Positions 38,320 to 49,028 are shown, counted from the stretch's first letter. The stretch: DNA of 64,000 nucleotides from Streptomyces sp. ISL-1 (GCF_018614585.1 NZ_JAGGOI010000017.1:94861-158860), one strand, 5' to 3'. Numbers and translations: made by a program. Notes: generated by a model from the letters alone, not told the origin.

Positions 38320-41300
38320 ACGTTCCGCCTCAACCACGTCGAAATGCTCCCGCCAGGGAACCTTATCGCCCATTTTCGAACCGACGCGCCCTTACCCGTC
38401 ATCACATTGATGTGCGGGCCGATTCTGTCGTCGGTATCCAGGCGGAACGACCTGTATTCCCCACCGCTGGTCGCGGTGAACCCGGTATCCCTGCCGAAGG
38501 TGTCGACCGCGGACTCCATCGTCCCCTGCCGACGCTGCCACGAACCGGTGTCGATGGGCCCCACGGTGTCCAGGGCCTGGTTTCTGGCCTGTTCGAACGA
38601 GTCCGTGTCCAGGACAACCTCGCTGCGGGGCTTCTCCGGGTCGCACCTGCAAAGATCGGAGTGCCCTGGTTGTGATCCACCACAATTGTGAACGAGGACC
38701 GGCGTGGACCCCGCCAGCACATAGTACGTGTGCAGGCGGTCGACGCTCAGGTCGTAGGTGACGCGCTGCGCCGTGTACGACTTGACCTCGACGATGGCCG
38801 TCAGGGCACCCTCGCCGTTCTGGAGCTTCTGGCCGGCCTTGAGGTCGCCCGCCTGGGTCCAGGCATCACGACTGGCCTCGTAGAACTGGTGGTGCTTGGT
38901 GGTCTGGATCGTCTTCGGACCGGCCTTCGTGGCGACGACGACGTCGACGTAGTTCCGGTCGGTCTTGGTGACGATCACCTCCTTGACCCGGTGCTTCTCC
39001 TTCTTCTTCTTACCGGGCTCGGCCGTCAGGACGTAGTCCCCGGCCTTGACCTCGGATATGGGCTTGGTAATGCCGTTGGCCATCAGCACGCCGGTCAGAC
39101 CCGTGAAGCTGTGCGGAGTTCGCACGCGGCACCCGGTCGGACGCGGAGCGGACGGCTTCGCGTCGGGCTCCGGCTGCTGCTTCGACTTGGGGCCGAACCT
39201 GCTCGCCGCCGCGCCGAAGACGCCGCCCGTCGCCGCGCCCACCGCCGTGGCCTTGGCCGCGCCACTGACGCTGCAGCCTTCCTCGCTGGCCGCGCAGGAG
39301 ACGCCGTAGCCGACCGCGCCTTCCGCGGCACCGCCCGCGGCACCCATCGCGGCGCCGTTCAGGGCCTTGCCGCCGACGCCGGCGAGCAGGCGGCCCACCG
39401 CACCGGCGGCCATGCCGCCGGCAGCGCCGCCGAGCGCTCCGGTCGCGGCGCCGATGGCGACCGCGCCGAGGAAGCCGCCCACGGACTTGGGACCGTCACT
39501 CATCGCGTAGCCCACCGCGTTGGCGGCCGCACCGGCTGCCATGCCGCAGGCGATCACACCGACACCGCCTGTGGCGGCGGTGCAGCCCGCGAAGACCACG
39601 ACACCCACCGCGACCGAGGCGATGGTCGCCGCATGCTGTTTGACGAAGTTGGCTGTTGCCTTGGCTGCCTTCTTGACGGCTCTGCCGACCTTCTTGGCTG
39701 CCTTGACCACCTTCCTCGCCACGTGTTTGACGGCCTTGGCTATCTTCCGGACCGTCTTCTTGACGTGCTTGACGACCCTGTGGACGTAGCGCTTGACCCG
39801 TTTATAGGTGCGTTTGACGTATCTCTTGACCCTCTTGACGCTGTCGGAGACGTAACGCACGGTCTTGCGGACCGCCCGGTAGGCCCTCCGCACCGTCTTC
39901 CTGACCGCCCGCTTGATCTTCTTGGCGGCTTTCCTGACGACCTTGGCGACCTTCTTGACGGCACTCTTGGTCTTCTTCCAGGCCGACTTGGCGGTCTTCT
40001 TGACCTTCTTCTTGACCGCCTTCCAGGCGCCGCTGAAGCTCCAGTGACCGGTCGGGTCGGTCGCCGTCATCGGGTTGGCGTCCGCGTATGCGTAGCGGTT
40101 CGCGGTGATCGAGGCCGGGAGCGGGTCGAGGCCCACCGTGTCCCGGCTGTTGAACTGGCCGGTCTCCGGTGAGTACCAGCGCGCGGCCATGTTGACCTTG
40201 GCCGTGTCCGGGTCGGTCCAGCCGGACTGGTAGCCCAGCTGCCCGAGCATGCCCGCCGACTCGACGACCTTGCCGAATGGCGAGTAGGTCGTCGATCCGG
40301 TCAGCGCCTCACCGGAGGCGGTGAACTGCCCCACCACGTCGTCGTGCATGTCCGTCATGGCCAGCACCGCCGACACGGCGGTCTTGATACCCAGCAACGA
40401 ACCGTCCGCGTTGCGGCTGTATGACGTCACACCGTCAGAGGCCACATCGTTGCCGGCACCGCTGTACTTGAACGAGTGCAGCGGGCTTCCGGTCTCGTCG
40501 CTGGCGTTCAGGACGCGGTCCAGACCGTCGTACGTGTACGTCCGGTCGCCTTCGCTGATCACACGGTTGAAGGCGTCGGCCTTGACGGCCGTCTGGGTGC
40601 CGTCCTCGGCCGTCACCGAGCTCATCGTGCCGCGCTTGGTGTACGCATACGTGCTGTGCCCGTCCGACGTGAGCCGGTTGCGGGCGTCGTACGTATAGGT
40701 GTCACCGCCGACGCGGGTCCGGTTGCCGGACGCGTCGTAGCCGTACTGCTCCGTCGCGGTCCCGTTGTTCCAGGAAGCCAGACGGTTCGCCCAGTCGTAG
40801 GTGTAGGTGTTGGTGCCTGCACCGGCGAATCCGGACGTGGTCTTCGACGTCTCGTTGTCGTTCGCGTCGTAGCCGTAGGTGATCGATGACAGTTCATTGC
40901 CGGTCGGTGAGGTCAGCTTGTCGTTGGACAGCCGCCCCAGAGCGTCATAGCTGAACGCTCGCTTGGACTTCCCCGCGCCGTAGTCGACCGAGGTGACCTG
41001 GCTGTTGACGTCATAGCCGTAGGTCATCGCAGAGCCGGTGACACCGTCGTTGACCGTCTTCAGCCGACCTGCGGTGTCATAGCCGAAGGTCGACGTACCG
41101 GAGGCGTCGGTCCGCGAGGTGATCGCGCCGTCGCCGTCGTAGGCGAAGGACGAGTCTCCCGAGGGGCCGGAAGCCGACAGCACCAGGCCGCGGTCGTCGT
41201 AGGTGAAAGTGTTCTTCTCCTCACCGGCACCCGCCACCGCCGTGATCCGGTCGTCGGAGTCGTACGCGTAGGTGTGGGCGACCGTCTCGGCCTCCGCACC

Positions 41301-44300
41301 CGTACCGGTCTGCGTCGTCAGGCGGCCCTTGACGTCGTACTCGTTGGTGGTGACCACGCCGCCGGGAGAACGCTGCTCCCCGGGCCGCCCGTTGGCGTCG
41401 TACACCGTGGTGAAGGTGCGGTCCGCCGCATCGGGGTGAGCCGGGGTGGACGGCTCGATCACGGACTCGGGAAGCCCCCAGTTGTTGTAGGTGGTCAGGA
41501 ACGGATTGCCGCGCCCGTCGGTGAAACGCGTCCGGTTACCCGCAGCGTCGTACCCGAAGGTCGCGGTGATCGACTCGGTCGCGGAGACCGGCTGCACCGC
41601 CTTGGTGACCAGACCTGTGGCGTCGGTGGTCATCGTGGTGGTGTGTCCGCGGAAGTCGGTCACCGTCAGCGGGTTGCCCCCGCGGTCGTACGTGCCGCTG
41701 CTGGTGCGCAGCACCGCGCCGGTCGCGTCCAGGTCACTGGTGGTGACCAGCTGGCCGAAGCCGTCGTACGCGTTCTTGCTGCTGGTGCCGTCCGGGCCCC
41801 TCGTGGTGAGGACCTGGCCGTCCATGTCATAGGTGAACGTGGACGCGTTGCCGGCACCGTCGGTGACCTCGGTGGTCTCGCCGATCGCGTTGTACTTGTA
41901 CGACTCCGCCACACCGGTCGGGCTCACCGTCCGGGACAGCTCGCCGCCCGGAGCGTTGTACTCGTTGATGGCCGTGAACGCCCGCTGCGTCGGCTGGCGT
42001 ACGACGTCCGTGCTGGTGACCGGGCGCCCCAGGTAGTCCCAGGTGGTCTCCTCACGGGCACCGTTCGGCCGGGTCGCCGACAGCTGGTCGCCGTTGGTGT
42101 CGTAGTTGTACGTCGTCGTACCGCCACCCGGTTCCGTGACCGAGGCCAGATCGCCGAGCTGCGTGTACGCGTACGTGGTGCGGCTGCCCATCGGGTCGAC
42201 CTCCGCCGTGACCTGGCCGAGGCGGTTGTACTCGTTCCAGGCCGTGGGCGTAATCGGCGTCGCGGACCCCGGCGCGGTGTAGCCGGGCATTGTCGTCGAG
42301 GACTCCTGGCCCTCGGCGTCATAGGCCGTGACCGAGACATTGCCGAGCGGATCGGAGTTCTCGGTGGCCTCGCCGTACGTGTTGTAACCGGTCATCGACA
42401 CGGGGCGGACGGAGACCGGAGTCCCGCCGTTCTGCTCCGCGTTGACGGCCGGTTCGGTGACGGTGGTCTGCTGGGCAGCCTCGTCGTATCCGTAGTCGGT
42501 CGTGTTGCCGTTGGTGTCGGTCGACGACACCGGCAGACCGCGATCGTCCAGCTTCCATGTCATGGACCGGACCGAACTGCCCGCCGCCGGCAGCGTGCCG
42601 CCCTGGACGCCCGATACCTGCGATGCCGACAGCGCCTGGCCGTAGACCTGGACGTCGTCGATGCCGCCCGGCCAGAAGCCGTCGTACGCGCCCGCGTACT
42701 TGACCCGGCCGATCTGCAGATTGCCGTTGGCCGACCAGGGCGCTGTGCGGTCGTCGGTGCCCTGGAGGGTGCCGTTGACGTACAGCGAGATCTTGGCGGT
42801 CGTGGCGTCGTAGACGGACGTCAGGTGTGTCCACTGTCCCGTGACCGGAGCAGCGGTGGAGTACACCAGTTGGTCGCCGAGGGTGCCCGAGGCGTCGTCG
42901 CGGGTCGGGAAGCGGATGGCCCACTTGTTCGCCGACTGGACATAGCCCAGGTAGAACCCCGAATGGTGGTCACCGTCCTGGCCGACCGCCGTGTAGTTCG
43001 ACGCCGTCGAGTTCAGCTTGACCCACGCGGAGACGGTGAAGCTGCCGCCGGTGTTGACGACCGATCCATCTGTCTGCGCCCACGAGTTGGCGTTGCCGTC
43101 GAAGACAGCGCTGCCGCCCCGGTCGGTGTTCCAGTGCATACCGGTGCCGTGGGTACCGGTATGGTTCGCGCCCGAGGAGTCGCCGACGGAGTACCCCGTC
43201 GTCTCGTCGAGCTTGTAGCGGGCCACGGGAGCGGTGGTGCCGTCGTGCACGGTGGTACCGGTGACGTTTCCGAGGTTGTCGTACGTCGTGTCCGACGTGC
43301 TGACGTCACCCGTCGCCGGGTCGTTCTCCGTCTCCGACACGACATTGTCGTCCGGGTCGTAGGAGACCGTGGTGGCGCGGTTGACTCCGCTCGGGTCGAG
43401 CACCGACGACGTGGTGCGGTCTGCCGCGTCCACCGCGAAGGTGGTCGTGGTCGCGCCGTCGTTGGTCACCTGCTTGATCAGGTTCCCGGCCATGTCGTAG
43501 GTGTTGGCCTGCTCGGTGAACGACTTGCCGTTCGCCGGGTCCTTGCGTACGACGCTCGCCGCCAGACCGTCGTCGGTGTACGTGTACGCGGTCACCCAGC
43601 CCATCGCGTCGGTGATCGACGCGAGCCGGCCCGCCGGGTCGTACGCGCGGGACTCCTGCACCAGAGTGGTCGGCGCCGAAGGGTTGTTCGGGTCGCCGGT
43701 GTAGTTCAGCAGACTGGTGGTGAGCGGACGCCCCTCGGCGTCGAAGGCGTAGGTGTTGACGGTCCCCGCGGGGTCCGTCTCCTTCACCTTGTTGCCATAG
43801 ACGTCGTACTCGAACGACGTGGTGTCACCGCCCGGGTCCGTCCTGGTCGCCATGCGGTTGTACGCGTCGTACGTCATCGTCGTCGTACGGGCCGCGTCGC
43901 CGCCGGTGAGGTCGGTGACGGTCTGCGTCAGGACGTTGCCGTCGGCGTCGAACGACGTGGTCGTCCTGGCCTGGTGCACCGCGCCCGTGACGCGGTTGGT
44001 CACCGAGGCGTTCGTCTCGGTGGCGACCTGGTCGTTCTTGTCATAGGTGAACGCGGTGGTCAGTCCGCCCGGCTGGGCGTCCGATATCTCGGTCTCGGTG
44101 ATCTGCCGGCCGAGGTTGTCGTACGTGGACTTCGCCAAGGCGCCGTTGGCGTCGGTCACCACGGCGGCATCACCGTTGGCGAAGTAGGTGTACTTCGTCT
44201 TCTTGCCGCCCGGCGTCGTCACCGTGTCGACCAGACCGGCCGGCGCCCTGGCGGTGCCGCCCTCCGCCGCCACGGTGGCGGTGGTGGTGTAGGTCGTGGA

Positions 44301-47300
44301 GGCCGTGCGGCCGCCCGGGTGACCGGCCACGGACGGGGTGGTCACCGAGGTGACGTTGCCGGCCGTGTCATAGGTGTAGCTGGTGAGGTAGGCGTTGTCG
44401 GTCGGACCGGAGGAACGGGCGTCCCGCTCGGTGAGCGGCAGATCGTTGCGCGGGTCCATCGGCGGGAACGCCGTTGTAGCGTCCGGGTAGTACGTGTAGT
44501 ACTCGGTCGCGCACTTGTCGGCCGCGGTGTCCTGGCAGTCGGTCTGGGAGACCGTGTTGCCGCGGATGTCGTGGCCGGTGATGCTGCGGTTGCCATTGGC
44601 GTCGGTCACGGTGTGCATGAAGCCCGCCGTGTCGTAGCCGTAGGTGGTCCGCTTGCCGTTGGTGTCGATCGCGGCCAGCAGACGGTTGCCCATCTCCGCG
44701 TCGTACACATACGTCAGCGTCTTGTCGGTCGGGTCGGTGAGATTGACCGTGCGCACCGGGGCGATGCCGGAGGACGCCTTGTACGCGGACCAGTGCTGCT
44801 CGACCTGGTCCGCGGTGAGCCCGGTCTGGTAGACCGCGACCTCGGCGATGGAGCCGGTGAAGTAGCTGACGTCGGAGGGCGAGCTGATCCAGCTCTTGGT
44901 GAAGCCCGCTCCGACAAAGGTGCGCGTGGTCGACTGGTCGCCCGCGGCGCCCGTGTAGTCGGCCTGCTTCACGCCGTCCAGGTACATCGTCTGCGTGGTG
45001 CCGGACGCCGAGAGCACGGCGTGGTGCCAGGCGTTGTCCGTGACCGTGGTGTTGGAACCGAAGGCGGTCATACCGCTGCCCGACGCGCTCCACCAGTGGC
45101 CGCGCAGCTTCCCGTCCGCGGCCACGTACAGCAGCGGCGAGTAGGAGCCGCCGGCGCCCAGCGGGTCATTGGGGGCCCGGGACTGGTCGCTCATGATCAC
45201 GCCGGCCCTGGTGGTCTTGAACCAGAGTTCGACCGACCGGCTGGGCTTGGCGTGCAGCGTCGCGTACGGGATCTCCGCGTACGACGACGTGCCGTTGAAG
45301 GACGCCGCCGTCACATCGCCGGTGCCGAACGGACCCGCCACCCCCTGCGTGACGGTGTTGTACGTGCCGAAGCCGGTGTGCAGTTCGTTGGCCGCCTGTG
45401 GCGCACCTTGCGTGTCGTCGAGGCGCCAGTAGCCGGACGGGGCGGAGCCCATCACGGCTGAGCGGTAGACCTGCGAGGAGCCGGTGACGGTGGCCGGGGT
45501 GAGCTTCCAGGTGCCGCCGTCGCCGTCCGTGGCCTGGAGGACCAGGTCGTCGGTCGTGCCGTAGACGACGGAGGACTGGGTCTTGCCGCCCGGCGTGGTG
45601 ATCCGGTTGAGCAGCCCGGCGGACCCCTTGGCCGCCGTGTACTGGGCGGTGATCACCGACGGGTCGAGCGGCTCGGAGTAGATGGCGACCTCTGCCATCT
45701 GGCCCGCGAAGTGCCCGAGCTTGTCGTTGGCGTTCATCGCCGGCCAGCCGTCGGTGTTCACACCGGCGCCCAGCGAGATGTACGGCTGCTCCCAGTCGTT
45801 GATGGTGCCGGAGAGCGAGCCCTGCGAAACGCCGTCGAGGTAGAGGGTCTGGCTGTTGGCCACACCGGTCAGGACGGCGTTGTGCCACTGGTTGTCGTTG
45901 ACCGAGGCGGTGGAGGTGATCGTCGACATGCAGCCCGGTGACATGGCGAGGCAGCCGCGGAGCTTGCCGTCCGTGCCCACGTACACCGCGGGGGTGTTCT
46001 TCGTGGTCGTGCCGACGGGGTCGGTTCCGCTCAGCGGCTTGTCGCCGTAGTAGAAGAGGACACCTCCGGACTGGCTGGTCTTGAACCACAGCGACACCGA
46101 CATGTACGACGGCGTCGCGCCGGGGGCGCTCGGCATCTCGACGTACGAAGTGGTGCCGTTGAAGCTCGCGGCCTTCTGCGTGGAGCCGGCCAGCGGACCG
46201 GTGCCGCCCAGGGTCACATTGCGGAACAGACCGTTGAACTTGCCCTGGTTGAGGTCGATCGCGTCCTTGGCGACGGTCGCACCGGCCGCCTCACCGAGGC
46301 GCCAGTACGCGAACGGGTCCGCGTCCAGGACGGTGGTGCGGTAGTGGTTGCCGGTCGCGTAGCCGTAGACCGTGCACTTGGTCGAGTCGGCCGGCGGGCA
46401 GACCTTGGTGAGCTGGTCACCGGTGTAGGTGTACCGCCACTCCTGGGCGGTGTTGGAGTCGCCCGCAGTCGACGGATCGGTGGTGACCGTGGCGACGTGC
46501 GGCAGGGTGGTGCCGGACGGGGTCTGCCACACCAGGGTCAGCGACCGGTTGGACGTGGTGTTCGTGATCTTCGTGAGCTTGCCGGAGGTGTAGGTGAACG
46601 TCTCCGCGCGGCCGGCGTAGTCCGTGATGCTGGTGATCGCGTAGGTTCCTGCCTTCGCGGTCGCCGTGGCGAACTTGTAGGCCGTGAAGTCCTTGTCGGT
46701 CAACGTGTAGCCGCCGGTGACGGACTGGAGACGGGCGTAACGGCCCGGCGGGGGCACGAAGGTGCCGTCGGTGTTGCGGCCGAAAGCGACCTGTTCACCA
46801 CCGGGGTAGGTGATCACCACGCTGGTGACCGTGCCGGCGGCGTCCTTGGTCTCGGCGGCCTTCATGTCGACGACGGTGGACCAGCCGGCGCCGAAGGCGC
46901 TGTCGAGGCGCGGGTCGAGGCTGTTGTACGAGCGGTCGATCTCCAGCGAGGGGCCGACGACCGGTACGTCCGCGTCCGTGTCCTCGGTGGTGTAATTGCC
47001 GTCGCTGGGGTCGAATTCATGGCCGTCTGTGTTCTGGGCCAGGCCCGAGGTGACCGGCGGCTGCGGGACCGCGGTGGCGAAGCGGCTCGAGTGCGTCACC
47101 TCCTCGAAGCCGTCGCTGACGCCCACGTACCAGACGTAGTTCTTGCTCCACTTGAGCTTGCCCGCGGGGATCTTCCAGGAGCCCTTGGTGAGCGGGGTGG
47201 CACCGGAGGTGACGACCGGGGTGGTGCTCTCGCTGTCCGCGTCGTACACCTCGAAGGTGTACTTCAGCGCCTGCGGCCACTTGTCGGCGTCGCTGGCGTA

Positions 47301-49028
47301 GACGAGCAGCTCCGGCTGGAGTGTGTTGGCCTGGAAGTTCTCCGGCGGGTACTGAGCGTTGACCTGCGGGGTGGTGTTGGGCGCGTAGGTCAGGTCCAGG
47401 GCGGGGCGCCAGGCGGCGGTCGCCGAGTTGTCGGAGTGGAACTTCTTCCAGTGCAGGCCGTCGGTGGTCGGCGCGGTCAGGGCGAGGCCGTAGTTGGCGC
47501 CGCCGGTGGCGACCTGGGTGAACCAGCTCGTGCTGAGGGACACCGGCATCTTCACACCGACGTCCGTACCGCCGTCGGTGTTGGAGCAGGAGGCTCCGGG
47601 CGCCGGGGTCGCCGAACCGATGGCCGCTCCGTAGGCCGGGCCCGGGTAGGCGGTGACACCCGACGGGGTCCACGACTGCGTCACCGGGTGGACCGAGAAG
47701 TCCTGCGCGACGCAGGTCGCGGACCACAGCGCGTACACGTTGAGGGTGGCCGCGGAGACCTTCTGGCCGTTCAGAGTGGTGCCCAGCGAGGAGAACTGCA
47801 GGAACGAGTTCGTCTTGTTGGTGCCGGAGTCGTACGAGCCGACCTTGATCTGGTTCTCGGTCGAGTGGTCACCGGAGATCGTGTTCTGCGTGTACGTGGA
47901 GTTGCTCGCGGTGACGGTCGGGTCGACGGTGACGGGGTAGTCCCGCTCGGGATCGTCCAGCCACGCCCGGTCGGCGGTCAGCCGCAGGGCCGGCTCGCCG
48001 TCCACGGAGGTCAGCTCATAGCGGAGGGCCCGGGACTGCGCGGCATCGCCGGAGCGTGGGTCGACCTTGGAGTCCTCCATGAACGCGTGCGGGATGGTTG
48101 CGGTCACCTTGCCGTCCGCGTCGGTGAACTCCACGTCGCCGTCGTCCGCGATGCGTGGCGTGAGGCCCTTGATGTCCAGGGGGAACGTCCAGGAGTTCGC
48201 CGCGTCCGCGGAGTGCAGGACGATGTTCTCCTTGAAACCCTCGGCGAGCGGCACGAGCTGCACATCGGTGTGGGGCAGCACAGCGGCGTAGGTCACTGTG
48301 CCGTTGGCCGCCAGGGACGGCTCAGTCTCCGCGGCGTCGCGCAGGGCGTACGCGAGACTGCGGCCCGAGCCGAAGTCCACGGACGCGAGCTGCTGATCGG
48401 CGGCGTTCGGGGCGAACTCGACGTCGAGTGAGTTCGACCGCTCCTGGAGCCTGCCGTCCTTGTCCTCGACCAGCCGGGTGTCGATCGGCTTCCAGGTGCC
48501 GTCGTCGCCCTTGAAGTTGGTGCGGCCGGGGAAGTGCCGGACCGTGGTGGAACTGTCTGCGTTGACGTAGTAGTCCGACGTCGCCGTGGACTTCTTGGCG
48601 TCCCGCTTGCTGGTCTCGGCGTTGAAGCTCTTCGCCGTACCGCGGGCCGGTCCGGTCGTGGCCGTCACGGACTGGTCGACGTACCGCTTGTACGGGTCGA
48701 GTTCACCCTTGCCCTTGCCGGGCTTGCGGCCGACGGCGTTCTCGGCGCTGGTGGCCTCGGCCGAGGCATGGTGGCTCTTGCCACGGGCGGTGCCGCCCTG
48801 CTGGTCAGGAGTGTCCAGCGGGGACTTGTTGGCCCATTCCCACAGACCGGATACGGACAGTTCGGGCATTCTCAGCGGCGGCAGTGTGGCCCCGGCGGCC
48901 ATCGCTGTCTCAGTCGTGAGCATGCAGGAGAAGAAAACGAGGACGGAAAGAGCCGTAGCCCTCGCTCTGCGTCTGCCGGTACGACCCAGCGGAAACAGGC
49001 GGGGGCTACGGACCCATTGAGCGCGCAT
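38316..49028 (-). CDS. rhs: Giant secreted Rhs polymorphic toxin with HINT domain and C-terminal toxin tip
   Basis: 3570 residues, ATG 49028 with AAAGGC upstream. Order: signal peptide (about 20-45); DNRLRE-like/ConA-like repeat region (about 375-540); Rhs N-terminal block from about 665 (DGHEFDPSDGNYTTEDTD); three LamG-type lectin domains (about 900-1090, 1190-1420, 1936-2146, each 'YWRLDE..G...'/'ARYKLDE'); many YD/Rhs repeats; the Rhs core TGQFNSRDTVGLDPL (about 2963). A Lys/Arg/Val region (about 3001-3129) and a Gly/Ala hydrophobic region (3130-3275) follow. The HINT protease runs from Cys3300 to VLVHN3448, and the tip is Cys3449-3570. The tip (DTGSWQRRQGTMESAV..., RLDTDDRIGPHINVMTG) has no recognised fold. 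HINT domains release tips by self-cleavage (family). Confidence 0.93.
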   Translation of the reverse strand: MRAQWVRSPRLFPLGRTGRRRARATALSVLVFFSCMLTTETAMAAGATLPPLRMPELSVSGLWEWANKSPLDTPDQQGGTARGKSHHASAEATSAENAVGRKPGKGKGELDPYKRYVDQSVTATTGPARGTAKSFNAETSKRDAKKSTATSDYYVNADSSTTVRHFPGRTNFKGDDGTWKPIDTRLVEDKDGRLQERSNSLDVEFAPNAADQQLASVDFGSGRSLAYALRDAAETEPSLAANGTVTYAAVLPHTDVQLVPLAEGFKENIVLHSADAANSWTFPLDIKGLTPRIADDGDVEFTDADGKVTATIPHAFMEDSKVDPRSGDAAQSRALRYELTSVDGEPALRLTADRAWLDDPERDYPVTVDPTVTASNSTYTQNTISGDHSTENQIKVGSYDSGTNKTNSFLQFSSLGTTLNGQKVSAATLNVYALWSATCVAQDFSVHPVTQSWTPSGVTAYPGPAYGAAIGSATPAPGASCSNTDGGTDVGVKMPVSLSTSWFTQVATGGANYGLALTAPTTDGLHWKKFHSDNSATAAWRPALDLTYAPNTTPQVNAQYPPENFQANTLQPELLVYASDADKWPQALKYTFEVYDADSESTTPVVTSGATPLTKGSWKIPAGKLKWSKNYVWYVGVSDGFEEVTHSSRFATAVPQPPVTSGLAQNTDGHEFDPSDGNYTTEDTDADVPVVGPSLEIDRSYNSLDPRLDSAFGAGWSTVVDMKAAETKDAAGTVTSVVITYPGGEQVAFGRNTDGTFVPPPGRYARLQSVTGGYTLTDKDFTAYKFATATAKAGTYAITSITDYAGRAETFTYTSGKLTKITNTTSNRSLTLVWQTPSGTTLPHVATVTTDPSTAGDSNTAQEWRYTYTGDQLTKVCPPADSTKCTVYGYATGNHYRTTVLDADPFAYWRLGEAAGATVAKDAIDLNQGKFNGLFRNVTLGGTGPLAGSTQKAASFNGTTSYVEMPSAPGATPSYMSVSLWFKTSQSGGVLFYYGDKPLSGTDPVGTTTKNTPAVYVGTDGKLRGCLAMSPGCMSTITSTASVNDNQWHNAVLTGVANSQTLYLDGVSQGSLSGTINDWEQPYISLGAGVNTDGWPAMNANDKLGHFAGQMAEVAIYSEPLDPSVITAQYTAAKGSAGLLNRITTPGGKTQSSVVYGTTDDLVLQATDGDGGTWKLTPATVTGSSQVYRSAVMGSAPSGYWRLDDTQGAPQAANELHTGFGTYNTVTQGVAGPFGTGDVTAASFNGTSSYAEIPYATLHAKPSRSVELWFKTTRAGVIMSDQSRAPNDPLGAGGSYSPLLYVAADGKLRGHWWSASGSGMTAFGSNTTVTDNAWHHAVLSASGTTQTMYLDGVKQADYTGAAGDQSTTRTFVGAGFTKSWISSPSDVSYFTGSIAEVAVYQTGLTADQVEQHWSAYKASSGIAPVRTVNLTDPTDKTLTYVYDAEMGNRLLAAIDTNGKRTTYGYDTAGFMHTVTDANGNRSITGHDIRGNTVSQTDCQDTAADKCATEYYTYYPDATTAFPPMDPRNDLPLTERDARSSGPTDNAYLTSYTYDTAGNVTSVTTPSVAGHPGGRTASTTYTTTATVAAEGGTARAPAGLVDTVTTPGGKKTKYTYFANGDAAVVTDANGALAKSTYDNLGRQITETEISDAQPGGLTTAFTYDKNDQVATETNASVTNRVTGAVHQARTTTSFDADGNVLTQTVTDLTGGDAARTTTMTYDAYNRMATRTDPGGDTTSFEYDVYGNKVKETDPAGTVNTYAFDAEGRPLTTSLLNYTGDPNNPSAPTTLVQESRAYDPAGRLASITDAMGWVTAYTYTDDGLAASVVRKDPANGKSFTEQANTYDMAGNLIKQVTNDGATTTTFAVDAADRTTSSVLDPSGVNRATTVSYDPDDNVVSETENDPATGDVSTSDTTYDNLGNVTGTTVHDGTTAPVARYKLDETTGYSVGDSSGANHTGTHGTGMHWNTDRGGSAVFDGNANSWAQTDGSVVNTGGSFTVSAWVKLNSTASNYTAVGQDGDHHSGFYLGYVQSANKWAIRFPTRDDASGTLGDQLVYSTAAPVTGQWTHLTSVYDATTAKISLYVNGTLQGTDDRTAPWSANGNLQIGRVKYAGAYDGFWPGGIDDVQVYGQALSASQVSGVQGGTLPAAGSSVRSMTWKLDDRGLPVSSTDTNGNTTDYGYDEAAQQTTVTEPAVNAEQNGGTPVSVRPVSMTGYNTYGEATENSDPLGNVSVTAYDAEGQESSTTMPGYTAPGSATPITPTAWNEYNRLGQVTAEVDPMGSRTTYAYTQLGDLASVTEPGGGTTTYNYDTNGDQLSATRPNGAREETTWDYLGRPVTSTDVVRQPTQRAFTAINEYNAPGGELSRTVSPTGVAESYKYNAIGETTEVTDGAGNASTFTYDMDGQVLTTRGPDGTSSKNAYDGFGQLVTTSDLDATGAVLRTSSGTYDRGGNPLTVTDFRGHTTTMTTDATGLVTKAVQPVSATESITATFGYDAAGNRTRFTDGRGNPFLTTYNNWGLPESVIEPSTPAHPDAADRTFTTVYDANGRPGEQRSPGGVVTTNEYDVKGRLTTQTGTGAEAETVAHTYAYDSDDRITAVAGAGEEKNTFTYDDRGLVLSASGPSGDSSFAYDGDGAITSRTDASGTSTFGYDTAGRLKTVNDGVTGSAMTYGYDVNSQVTSVDYGAGKSKRAFSYDALGRLSNDKLTSPTGNELSSITYGYDANDNETSKTTSGFAGAGTNTYTYDWANRLASWNNGTATEQYGYDASGNRTRVGGDTYTYDARNRLTSDGHSTYAYTKRGTMSSVTAEDGTQTAVKADAFNRVISEGDRTYTYDGLDRVLNASDETGSPLHSFKYSGAGNDVASDGVTSYSRNADGSLLGIKTAVSAVLAMTDMHDDVVGQFTASGEALTGSTTYSPFGKVVESAGMLGQLGYQSGWTDPDTAKVNMAARWYSPETGQFNSRDTVGLDPLPASITANRYAYADANPMTATDPTGHWSFSGAWKAVKKKVKKTAKSAWKKTKSAVKKVAKVVRKAAKKIKRAVRKTVRRAYRAVRKTVRYVSDSVKRVKRYVKRTYKRVKRYVHRVVKHVKKTVRKIAKAVKHVARKVVKAAKKVGRAVKKAAKATANFVKQHAATIASVAVGVVVFAGCTAATGGVGVIACGMAAGAAANAVGYAMSDGPKSVGGFLGAVAIGAATGALGGAAGGMAAGAVGRLLAGVGGKALNGAAMGAAGGAAEGAVGYGVSCAASEEGCSVSGAAKATAVGAATGGVFGAAASRFGPKSKQQPEPDAKPSAPRPTGCRVRTPHSFTGLTGVLMANGITKPISEVKAGDYVLTAEPGKKKKEKHRVKEVIVTKTDRNYVDVVVATKAGPKTIQTTKHHQFYEASRDAWTQAGDLKAGQKLQNGEGALTAIVEVKSYTAQRVTYDLSVDRLHTYYVLAGSTPVLVHNCGGSQPGHSDLCRCDPEKPRSEVVLDTDSFEQARNQALDTVGPIDTGSWQRRQGTMESAVDTFGRDTGFTATSGGEYRSFRLDTDDRIGPHINVMTGKGASVRKWAIRFPGGSISTWLRRNV
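38677..38732. repeat. Rhs seam repeat, copy in the main gene
   Basis: 56 bp at the HINT/toxin junction, about 91% identical to 30144-30199 in the orphan tip. The position corresponds to residues around YVLAGSTPVLVHNCGG. It gives both modules a shared stretch for homologous exchange. Confidence 0.88.

Noticed and set aside
41274..45461. A 1395-residue open frame on the plus strand
   Set aside because: It lies wholly antisense to the rhs gene, has no SD, and is rich in G, V, R and D as expected for the complement of repeated high-GC codons.
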